Assembly (NCBI GenBank): GCA_013420905.1
Contig: JAAXNY010000005.1
Coordinates: 3,038,001 to 3,102,000 of the forward strand
Length of the DNA stretch: 64,000 bases
Source of the DNA: Collybia mongolica
Taxonomy: Eukaryota; Basidiomycota; Agaricomycetes; Agaricales; Clitocybaceae
Direction of reading: 5' to 3'
Shown here piece by piece: positions 24,493-33,999 of this stretch; position 1 is the first letter of the stretch; every line of letters begins with the position of its first letter. A program made the position numbers and the translations under genes. Below the pieces are notes generated by a model. The model did no database searches and had not been told where the DNA came from. It was given only the letters and a program-made list of their open reading frames with translations.

Positions 24493-26852
24493 TGGGGGTG
24501 ACAACCTAAATAGTTCAACCCGAATTTAGCCACACTATGTCAATCGCTGGTGTCCTGCTCTGTTTTACAATCCCGAGCTTATTACTGCGTGTGACTTCTT
24601 ATTGTTTCCTGATTTATCGTGGATGAATATCCGGCTGCAGTCATTCGGGCGCAGCCTAAGTCACCCTGGTACGCAGGCCGGCTCGCTGGGACAGTACCTC
24701 CCTGTTGATCTGGATAATAATCGACCCGTCTCCCGAGGAGAAGCCACCAAGTTGCTTGATAAATCCAGATATCATGTACGTAAGACAAATTCATGGCTCT
24801 CGTGAATAGGTTGGCACTGGTTAACTCACGTCGTTGATGACACTCGTACCCGCTCACGGTCCCATCTTTCATTTCCGCCAAAGAACCTAGACTTTCCTCA
24901 AAAACCTTAGCGGTGTAGGTTAATTGGCATGAATGTTCCTGTTTTGTCAGACAATGGCAAAAGTACTGGTGAGCCCCTTTGTTCGACTTATTGGCTTGTC
25001 CCAACATGGTACATGTAAACCAGTCTAATGGTACTGCTCGCCAACATTCCGCTACGGCTCGGCGTCCAATTGACTCAGTCAAAGACTAGACCATGGGAAA
25101 GTGGATGTAGAACAATGAAAGAATTCAGTCTAATTCTCCCATGCTTAGAAGCCACATTGCGTCGACTTGAAAAAAGCACGCCACCCCCCAGCGCGTTATG
25201 AGGGGCGACTTATTGACGTAGCACTGCCCTCATTTCGACCGACCATATAGGCTCCATTCATTTCATATCTATAAATAATGTATTTATGGCTAGAGTGCGA
25301 GAAAATCGCACTCATATACGCCTGAATCTGTGATTGACCCCCTTGGTTCACTTCATGTCCTGCGCATTGCCTCCCTTCTGTCGCGGCGGCCAGAGGCGTG
25401 TGGAATCTCATGCAAAGAACCGTATTGACCCAGTTTTCATGTAATAGAACATTAGCGCCTTGCATAGACCGGGCACAGGACGGTTCGGCCTTGTCAACAG
25501 GTAAAGCCCTTATCCGAATGTAGGTGGTCCGATATTCATTTTTTAAAGAATCGAAGGCCCAAAATGATAAGCACACTACTATATTTGATCATTAAAGGTC
25601 GAGTCCAGCTGATAAAAATGTCGGTGAGCTGGGTGCGGCACCGAAAGTAAGAACCACGGAATATGCGGAAGCTTTGCATATCTCTGGCGCGCACCCTGTG
25701 CATCCCGGCATATGTGATGATCCATCCATACAGTTGAGCTGTACAGATGCGCGGCAAGAGATGAGCACATGAAAGCGACATGCGATGTATGGACCGTGTT
25801 GGCTGGGTGGAAGTACGTTGGAAGCAACAGTTGCACCCCTGTCCAAGTAAGTAGATAAAAAGAAGATCATTGGCGTTGTCGGAGACACAAGAAGCGGAAG
25901 CCAACAAGATCTGAAATGTGTCTCTTTTTTTTTAAGTTGCCGGGCTTCGAGATTCACAAGCCTCATGGGGACTGATTGATCACTTGATTGACTGCTTGGA
26001 CAAAGAGGGTGGGGCGGGTAAGTGTCTGGCAGCCCGGAGTCTGTGTGGTGAAAAGTACCAGTATATGGCTAGATGCGTACTTGGGCTGCTTGTTCTCATG
26101 AGTGACAAGCAGCCAGAGTTGAACCCATTAAGATGGCGGTGTGTGGAGCTTCCCTGTTGATGTGCGATTGATTAAATACGGCTTCTATCACGCGAGTCGT
26201 GGCGCATCAGCTGTCGGGGACTCATAGAGGGATCTGCCAGCAACCCAAGGGGTAGGTGGCGTGCTGGGCAACCGAAAAACGAGGCATAAGTGACGCTGAG
26301 ATGAGAGCATGACAACACACGAGGCGAGATGACTATACATGTTCCGTCGATTAGTGACTCGATTTATTGGGCCGAAAAACGAACCTATGTATAAATTCCG
26401 TAAAATACGCGAATGAAATGTGAAAAGTGAAGGGAGGCACTTGAATCGGCGATCAGTGATTCCCAAACGGGAATAAGTGGGTGTGAAGATGGACTGGCAG
26501 AAGGACCGGGAGAATCTGTGATTAATGGCTGCGCAGTGGGGGAAAGACAAAGGACAATGGAGATTCGGAATTGGTGTGCAGGTTCGATTGTGGTTAGCTG
26601 GGCATCAGGGACGACGAGGGGCGTGTTAAAATATAATATTTACCGTACAAGCGGATGCGAGGTCGTTTCCTTTTTGGGCGGTTGCTGTTGTTTTTTATTA
26701 TTATTAATGCCTCCCAGCTGAAACGTCGAAACGGACCGACACAGATATGAAACTAAATAAATAATGTCACCAGTAATGGCCCGTTCAATGCCATCCTTGC
26801 CTTTCTATAAAGCCCTGTCATCGACTCTCCCTCTTCATTCAATTTCTCCCAA
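24493..26852. other. Gene-poor region, 2.4 kb
   Basis: No gene can be supported. The longest ORF is on the minus strand at 24582-25082 (166 codons), but it has no recognisable motif, signal peptide or domain, and its composition (many Cys, His, Trp, Gln) looks non-coding. Other minus-strand ORFs near 25200-25970 overlap one another in different frames, a sign of chance. Short A/T simple repeats occur near 26695-26710. No tRNA or terminal repeats were seen. Confidence 0.4.
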
Positions 26853-27551
26853 ATGTCCTTCTTCACCCGTCCTGACTCCCCTCCTCCTCGCCAGCTCTCC
26901 CCCGACTTTCTACCCGCACCCCTCCCCTCCCCTCATCTGCGCGCTCGTCTCCGCCACTCATCGAGCAAGCACTCCCTCCCAAGCTACTCCCCATCCCTGC
27001 CTCCCGGCCTCACTCCTCTTTCCAACTCGCATACACACATCACATCTATGCGATCTTATGATCACATAGACGCCCGGAGCAGGACAGGCGATGAATACGA
27101 GAGGAGAAGGACGCGTTCAACTTTCACGGCATCCCCACCTACCACACCACGCTCCCTGCCAGTTCCATCTTCGTCGCGAGCCTTAGACGAGAGACCGTAT
27201 CGACGCTGCCTCTCATCTGCCATCCCTTATCGCTCGCCACCACCGAGCCCCACTATCTCCTTGGCACCTCCCCCCGTTCCACCCATCCCAGCATTTGTGC
27301 TTACTCCACCCGCAGATATGAAGTCCCCTCCTCGTCCGCAACCTATGTCCGCTACGCCCATCCGTCTGCCCGAACTCGATAACTTGCCACCATTATCCGA
27401 GTCCACCTGTCGCTCCCAGAAGCAATCTAGACCCCTCCCACTTTCCACTCCTTCCCCCGAGAAACATAGATCAGTGGGGATATCATGTCTTAGATTCTTC
27501 TCCCTGCGCAATTCGCGGCAGAGGTCGACGCGGGCGACGGTCGATGTGTAG
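26853..27551 (+). CDS. Hypothetical proline/serine-rich protein, orphan
   Basis: Single-exon ORF of 232 residues that I do not recognise. It starts MSFFTRPDSPPPRQLSPDF and is dominated by Pro, Ser, Arg and Thr, with SP/TP dipeptides that could be phosphorylated and proline runs such as LAPPPVPPIPAF that could bind SH3 or WW domains. A more ordinary short segment near residues 62-85 is charged (DARSRTGDEYERRRTR), and the last 20 residues are basic. There is no signal peptide or membrane helix. The whole protein is probably disordered. It stands alone in a gene-poor region. The length of the open frame in C-rich sequence is partly explained by composition, so it may not be a gene. Confidence 0.5.
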   Translation: MSFFTRPDSPPPRQLSPDFLPAPLPSPHLRARLRHSSSKHSLPSYSPSLPPGLTPLSNSHTHITSMRSYDHIDARSRTGDEYERRRTRSTFTASPPTTPRSLPVPSSSRALDERPYRRCLSSAIPYRSPPPSPTISLAPPPVPPIPAFVLTPPADMKSPPRPQPMSATPIRLPELDNLPPLSESTCRSQKQSRPLPLSTPSPEKHRSVGISCLRFFSLRNSRQRSTRATVDV

Positions 27552-28320
27552 AGGGATTGGGTCCCATTTTTGTTCCCGCAACCAACGAATATCTTGGACG
27601 TTTCGCAGCTTAGACATGGCGGAACAAGCTTTTCTTGACAGGCCCCTTGCCAAATGTACTACACCCCCCACGATACAAACACCATTACTCTAATTCACCC
27701 TTTAAAACTGGAAGCCTTGTATGGCCAGACTCCTTCCCTGTACTTCACGCCAAAAACTCAATGAACCTTCACCGACCATACTTACACTCACTGTTCAATC
27801 ACTTGGCCTCACTGCCATCGTTCATTCATGTTTGCTATTTTTACCACTTACATGTATGTATCAGTACCTACCTTAGTGTACACTTTAATCTCGACGTAAT
27901 ACATCTGCCACATAATCGATTGCCATTTGTTCATCGACTCATGACATCAATATCGACTGGCGCTCAAGCTTTTAGGTTTGCTGGACGTGAAATGAGTGTA
28001 GATCGTTATGACTTGTCGCGTCAATCACGTGATGAGAACTTAGTTTAGGAAACCACGTGCAATTCTCTGTGATCGTGTTGAGGCGCGACTGCACAAACCG
28101 TAACGGTGATACTCTTGCTAACACTAACTCCGGGAACTTATCCGCTCTGTATGCGCAAATAATTCGCTCGCTGTCCGGCAGTTTCAATATATTCCATTCT
28201 TGATGTTTTATCAAAAATCAATATGCGTCGCTCTCATAGTTGTCCAGTAACTTCGGAGGCATTAAATCTGCGAGACTAGGATCGCCTCTACCCTGAGTAG
28301 AGGAGGCGGGACTTCACGCA
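27552..28320. other. Intergenic, two CACGTG boxes
   Basis: 769 bp without a credible gene. CACGTG occurs twice within about 30 bp, at 28026-28031 (as TCACGTGA) and near 28055-28060. The neighbouring start codons are not close enough to assign these boxes to a gene. Confidence 0.35.
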
Positions 28321-28677
28321 CTATGGGAGAATGATGTTGTGACAGTCGGGTTGATGGTGATCCTGGAAACCATAGACATCGAAACGGTGCAAGCCGCACA
28401 CACGGGGACTCCAAGGCTTTAAAGCATATACCCACAATTCATCCGGAGTTGGGATATCGGCCCTACTGATCGAAAAGTGCCGTCCGAAAGTCGCGGTGTG
28501 TGTGCCTCTCTTGAATGGATATATTTTGGGCGGTCTCGTGCCCGGTTTGTACCCATGGACATTGTAGTTATCCACCAACCCGGAAAACCAGCAGCCATTC
28601 ACTCCGAGACATGAGATGTTACACAAGCTAATTGCAAAGTCAAAACGACAAACAAGCAGGATATAGGAATACAACTG
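28321..28677 (-). other. Orphan exon-like ORF, possible gene fragment
   Basis: An open stretch of about 117 codons on the minus strand, ending CHNIILP. It has no ATG at its head; instead it follows a plausible 3' splice site (TCTCACAG) preceded by an intron-like stretch beginning GTATGAG. Composition is protein-like (for example NYNVHGYKPGTRPPKIYPF and DELWVYALKPWSPRVCG), with several cysteines and aromatic residues. The presumed upstream exon soon meets stops in all frames I tried. It could be the last exon of a small gene, a decayed fragment, or chance. I do not recognise a family. Confidence 0.3.
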
Positions 28678-28817
28678 TGAGACAAGTGGTCAGCTAATCA
28701 CTACATGGTACACAATCGCTGCGGAAACTCATACCGGATATACTACACAAGAAAACCAGGTCTCTTGAGAATGTGTCCGTCCATGGCCAGGTTACACGCA
28801 AATGAAGAGAAAATGCC

Positions 28818-30017
28818 TTATAATCCCATTCGTTCTGCCAACGTCCGATCCACACTAGGAAAAGAGTCGTTAGAGGCTAAAACACGCTCAGCTCGGCGCC
28901 CAGGGCCGCCACGACCAGTGTTACCGCCAAAATTACCGTTTCGCCTGGGCGCCCTACTGCCATCGCGATCCCGCTCCCGCTCCCTTTCCCTCTCCCTCGG
29001 CGCACGCTGCCGATCACGATCCCTATCCCTATCCCTATCCCGTTCTTGCATGGGAGATGGTGGCCTGGCCCTCTGATCTTCTTCAACCTCCGTTTTTAGG
29101 TGATTGGACCTTCCACGCCCTTCAGGCATGCGCCGTGGCGCGTACTCCCTCGTGTCCGACCTCCAAGAGGAGTTGTGAGACTGACTGTGCAATTTGTGAG
29201 AGGGAAGCGATTGATTCGTTCGAAGAGTAGGCGACGTCTGTGTCTCTGACAGACGGGCCCTCTTATGGGCTCTGGGGCCAGTGGGTGGTAATTTCGCACC
29301 AGATATTCCGTTGTTTGCTGTGTTAGAATGCGGAGAATGGTAGGAAGCACGCGGGGATTGTGAAAAAGATTTTGTGCTACTAGCGGTATTGATTGGCCGA
29401 GCAGCAGCTGCGAAGCTTTCGTATGATTTATCCAGTTCCGTTCTGTTTCAGGGAATAAGCGCCCAGTCAAGGTTGAACAGAAAAATTGACAAACGAGAGT
29501 GCGCTTATTACTTGGTGAGATTCTAGATTAAATTGAGATTGTGAGGCGAGGATATGGGTGAGACAGGAGGGTACTGACCCCGGAGCGCTCCTTCCAAACG
29601 CTCAACGATACTTCGTAGACCTCGAACTTCTTCCTTCAACCTCCCCGTTTCTCCCTGCTTTAGGATATCGTACAGCTCATCGTTTTCTTCTTGAAGGAGT
29701 CGCGCTCTTTGCGTGAGGGCAGCCGTGACTGTGTTCGAACCCGGTGTCGCGCCTGACGCCGACGCCGAGGCATGCAAGTGGGGTAATAGGATAGATACAA
29801 GGGCCGGTGGCAGCGTAATCGGATTCGACGTCGAAGGGCCGGTCTGGGAAGTCAAATGCTGTCGTAACTGTGTAACTTCATCCTGTTTGAAGAGTTCTCA
29901 GTTGGAGAGCATTTCACCCGCGTTTATTAAAAATCTCACGCTAAGCTCCGCAAGCTGGTTGTCTCGCTGCCTGAGCAGGGTTTCCAACTCGAGTTCACGC
30001 GAGGTCGGGAGCGTCAT
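28818..30017 (-). CDS. Coiled-coil protein with RD/RE-repeat region, possibly WTAP/Mum2-like
   Basis: Four exons. The N-terminal half is a predicted coiled coil: MTLPTSRELELETLLRQRDN, DEVTQLRQHL, ARLLQEENDELYDILK and RLKEEVRGLRSIVERLEGAL. A 36-nt exon and a 52-nt intron join RESHQVISALS to TELDKSYESFAA. The C-terminal half is low-complexity, with an alternating Arg-Asp/Arg-Glu tract around 28970-29050 and Gly/Arg-rich patches (GNFGGNTGRGGPGRR), as in RNA-binding or spliceosome-associated proteins. The coiled coil is reminiscent of the WTAP/Mum2 regulatory subunit of the m6A methyltransferase complex, but this is weak and based on remembered pattern only. Stop at 28818. Confidence 0.75.
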
Positions 30018-30706
30018 TAGCGAGTGAAAAGAGGGAAAGGAGAGACGGGACTCAGCAGTCTCCCGGATGTGCCACCGAATGGGACACAAGAGATCGTGAG
30101 CGAGACGCCGTTCAGCGGGAGTTGAAATTGAACAGGTCTTCGTGACGTCTCCGCATTTTCGGCACGTCGAACAGTTCATTGAGACCCATTCCAGACAACT
30201 ACAAAACCTATACACACTACATGGTATGTTCTATAAACACAAAGGCTTCTCCCGTTATCTATGACTGTTGTGCCCCCGAGTCTCATCGGTAGAATTCGAC
30301 TTGATTTCAGATGTATGCTCTTGTTATAATTGGCATTGAGATGCAATCAAAGCCAAACACCCCTTGTGATATAAAAGTTCGCAACGAAAATGATTTTGTT
30401 CACTGAAAATAATATCAGGGCTGTCTGTATCCAAGGTGTGTTGCTGTTTCTAATTCCCTTAATCCGGTTTCTCTTATGGCGGTGATGATTACTTTATTCA
30501 CACTGTATGAACGCTCGTGTCTTTAACACACTCGTCGTGACCCTTTCTACAACGGTAGCTGAGCCTTATTGCGAAATTCTTACAGGATAGATCTGGTGTG
30601 TTCGAAAATATTTGCTGACAATTCCTTTCCACAGGTGAAATAATCGGAATCAGTAGACTACATTCACATTTAGAGGGGTTTTCTGTTCTTTACGATTCGG
30701 AACAAA
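30018..30706. other. Intergenic, 5' of the coiled-coil gene
   Basis: 689 bp, A/T-rich, with no supportable gene. The minus-strand frame of the coiled-coil gene stays open upstream of its ATG to about 30215 but shows no conserved features there. Confidence 0.35.
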
Positions 30707-31353
30707 TTATGAGTCATTTTCTCCGTCAAACGCATCTTGCGGCACTTGGCCCTGCATCTGAGTGAGAGCGCCGGCAACAATATATAAGAATGGGGCGGAT
30801 TTGACAGGCGGCGGCGATGACTGGTAACCAATAACTAGGGAGCATCTCGGACAATGGAACCTATATTGCCGCTCATGACCACCCTCCCTGTCACATGTAC
30901 TGAGTATCGGGAGTATGTCAACACAGAGTTTATACGTACCGTTCGAGAAGAACGGGGTCACCCGAGACCGCATTCAGCTTGAACACCCTGGCCTTTCCTG
31001 CATCACTGTCCTGAGAGCGGATGATAATGGCGTTGTCAGTCTTGCGTCGTGGAAGTGTCGCTAGGTTTTTGTCAATAACAAGCTGTTAATAATACGTCAA
31101 TGACGGCGAGGTAAATTTGTCAATAGACTTACGATGAACTCGCCACAGATACAGTCTAAGATGATTGGTCAAACCTTTATTTACGTCGATGATCCGGGAT
31201 GATACGCACAGTAAACACGCAGGGCAGCTGCGGAGGACGCGGTTGGCTGTGCTGAAGAAAAGCTGGGTGGTGAGTTGTGGGTCAGATATGACTAGAGAGC
31301 GACAGACCGTCAGTGGAAGAAGATACCGCTGAGCGTGATACAACCTTGGGCAT
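30707..31353 (-). CDS. STEEP1-like protein (UPF0428 family)
   Basis: Small conserved eukaryotic protein; the animal member (STEEP1/CXorf56) assists STING exit from the ER, but fungi lack that pathway, so the fungal role is unknown. Start MPKVVSRSAVSSST at 31353 matches the family N-terminus. After splicing the core reads LRVYYCICGEF, LVIDKNLATLPRRKTDNA, LLEREGGHERQYRFHCPRC and then YQSSPPPVKSAPFLYIVAGAL. The two CxC/CxxC pairs probably bind zinc. It ends in a short acidic tail (FDGENDS). Exon 2 begins at the acceptor CTTCAG before CACAGCC, the only choice that keeps the frame. Confidence 0.85.
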
Positions 31354-31456
31354 TTGTTATGATTTTGTTGCACAGCCGGATGGTTGAAACAAAGACCCTG
31401 AACCAAACCTCGAGCTCTCAGGCACGCACCGCTTTCAGACACACCGCATCTCTTCC

Positions 31457-31462
31457 CACGTG
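31457..31462. promoter_or_regulatory. CACGTG box in a divergent promoter
   Basis: E-box palindrome in the 216-bp gap between the STEEP1-like start (31353) and the ankyrin-protein start (31570). Confidence 0.35.
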
Positions 31463-31569
31463 ATCTCTTCCACCAAAGGCCTCCAATTTAAATGTCGTGA
31501 CAACTCTTTCCAATTGTCTTTCTATCCAAACCGCCAAGCCGCCCTCCTTTTCTTCTTTGTTCCTCCTCA

Positions 31570-33594
31570 ATGGCCGAAAAAGATGCCACAGCGAGGCTCC
31601 GACGGGCTGTTAAGGGTATATCTTCTATCTCGGAATTTCACAAGACACCGGCCCTGATCAGCATACTACAGAAAATAATTTGTTTCTCGTCAGACGTCTC
31701 GTCCAGAGGACGGATATACGGAATCCAGATCCCGCACCACGACGGTTTACCTCGTTGGCATGGGCCGCTGTAATGGGGCATGAGGAGACTTTCGAGTTCT
31801 TGTTGACAGCTGGTCATGACGACGAGGAACTGAGCAAGGTATGTAGATCGTGTCACTCACTCACGACTATCTACAGAAAATATTTTGCGTTAGGATTCAG
31901 AAAACAACACTATCCTCATGCTTCTCGCGGACCAAAAGCCTTCCGCCACTAATCCTTACACCTTTTCGCCAACATCCGAGGATGTCACGGGTGCAGCTCT
32001 ACGCATGGCCCGTCTGTACTACGATCGCTATTCATGGATTCTGGACTGGTCAAATGTGGAAGGAAAGACGGCATTGCATATAGCATCGTTAAAAGGGAAC
32101 GAGGAACTTGTACGGGTACGTCTCATCATTCGTTGCACCATGGTACCATTATTCATTGCCACCCAGATGTTTTGCGACCTGGGAGCTGATTATGATCTAT
32201 CGGATAATAAAGGAAATACCTCACTGCATTAGTATGTATTACACTTGTCCGCGTGCAACATATTGATACTGTCTCACAGTGCGAGTTCTTGGGGGCATAT
32301 TCCTGTTAGTAAATGTTTTGCATTTTGCAGCACTCATTATCTATTTCATATCATACAGGTCGTCCAATTGTTGATTGAGAGGGGTTGCCAATATGCCGCG
32401 AGGAACAACGAAGGGTTCACGGCATCAGATTATGCATATTCGTGAGTCACGTTAGTCAATCCAAGCATACCAGCCAACCAAGGTCTACACCCTAGGTTCA
32501 GCACGAGAGATACTCTTCAAGACACTGCTCGTTTACAGTTTGAAAACAATAAAAAATCACGACGGGGCGTATTCGCTCAGGCGGCTGAAAGAGGTCATGA
32601 ATGGGGGTCCTCCCATCCTATAAATCTGCCACCCCAAGTACCACCAAAAGCTCAACACCTCACTCCCAGAATGAGGAGTGGGTCGGGCACGAGTCGTACG
32701 ACCGCCACTTCGGATAGTGGGGATCTGGACTCCAATAGTCTCATGGCTGGGCACCAAAGCCAGTCATCGTTTTCAGCTTCCTCATCACCATCACAACCGT
32801 CCACGGGATTAGCTTCACTTTTTCATCAGCAAGGTCCATCTGCTGGGTATCACACACCTCAGATAGCATCTACAAGTAATAGTAAGACAACGTTTGTTAG
32901 TCCCCCGCCCGCCGTTCCAGGCCCGGCACTTAACCCCCCCGTCAATCCTGCGTCAGCACTGTCACCTATTGCGAACCGTATGCGAGAACGAGACGCTGAT
33001 GCTATGGAAAAGTATCTAAGACGCAATCGGAGCGGAAGCCAAGGAACGTCTTCAACGGACAACAAGTCACAAAATGGGTCGAATTACTCCTCAGCCGGTC
33101 CATCGGCCAATGGAGATGATATATCGTCATTAAACCCTATCCTGGTTAGCGGTACCACCACACCAAGGAGGCTGCGACCCTCGATGTCAGCAGCCCAGTT
33201 GCGCACCAAGTATGACCTACCTGCTGCTCCCTCCAATGTCAACGGCGCTATTCATGCACAACCACAACCTGAGAGTCGACATCGATCAGGCACCAATCCC
33301 TCCACACGACCATCACCTCCGCTTCCCCTCACTCGATCATCGTCTACGTCGACCTCACCACGACCTCTTGTCAGTTCCGATCACAGGACTTCGGAGGATA
33401 ATGAGAGCTACATTGGCCCTCCCAGCCAGTATGCTCAGTTTCCAGAACCACCCATGCCTAATGAAGATAACAGTACACCAACAGCTGGTCGTCGGAAAGC
33501 TTTTCATCTATTATCGAAACCTCCACCAACCCCTGAACCGGCGGGATCCAGTCATCGGCGAGGCATGTCGTCAGCTTCCGTCCGCGGCGCTTGA
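31570..33594 (+). CDS. Ankyrin-repeat protein, AVO2-like
   Basis: Several exons code for an N-terminal ankyrin block and a long disordered tail. Start MAEKDATARLRRAVK. Repeats can be read as RFTSLAWAAVMGHEETFEFL, GKTALHIASLKGNEELV, GNTSLHYASSWGHIPVVQLL and EGFTASDYA. The remaining roughly 350 residues are Ser/Pro/Thr-rich with motifs such as RLRPSMSAAQLRTKYDLPAA and a basic end (SSHRRGMSSASVRGA). The layout, four ankyrin repeats then a Ser-rich tail, matches yeast Avo2, a non-essential TORC2 subunit at the plasma membrane. That assignment rests on architecture, and other ankyrin proteins cannot be excluded. Confidence 0.85.
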
Positions 33595-33999
33595 TAAGGC
33601 GCCATAACATTCATACTCGGTGTCTGTACTATTAGTTTGTATCATCCATTCCATAGCTCTGTTGTTCTCTGCTATCACTGCCCCAACTCCCGATCATTTA
33701 TTCTGTATTGCTGTTGTAGTTCCAAATGTATGAATCTATGGCTCGTGATTCAGACTCATCCTTATCTGGTTGTAATGAAAAACTTTAACTGGCGGCAAAC
33801 GCTTACTGGCCTCGACTGATCAACTCGAAATGATAAAAGGAAGGGTGATTGCTAGTTGCCGTCGGTGCCAGAGCTACGGAGAGTGCCGATTGCGGGAATG
33901 TGATGTGCAAGGGCAACATGAACCAATACATAAACCTGAATGTTCGCTTTCTACCCACAGAACGCCCACCTCGGTAGCTCAACTATCTGAGACGCCCCC
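33595..33999. other. Intergenic, ankyrin gene 3' end and carrier promoter
   Basis: 405 bp with no gene. A tRNA-like fragment (GGTAGCTCAACTATCTGAGA) near 33973 has no matching acceptor stem or T arm. Confidence 0.4.

Noticed and set aside
24582..25082. 166-codon minus-strand ORF in the gene-poor region
   Set aside because: No motif, no signal peptide, unusual composition, no leader or splice context; treated as chance.
26853..27551. Proline-rich ORF as a secreted cell-wall protein
   Set aside because: No signal peptide or membrane anchor at its N-terminus.
33970..33995. tRNA-like D-arm sequence
   Set aside because: No matching acceptor stem, anticodon arm or T arm within 90 bp.
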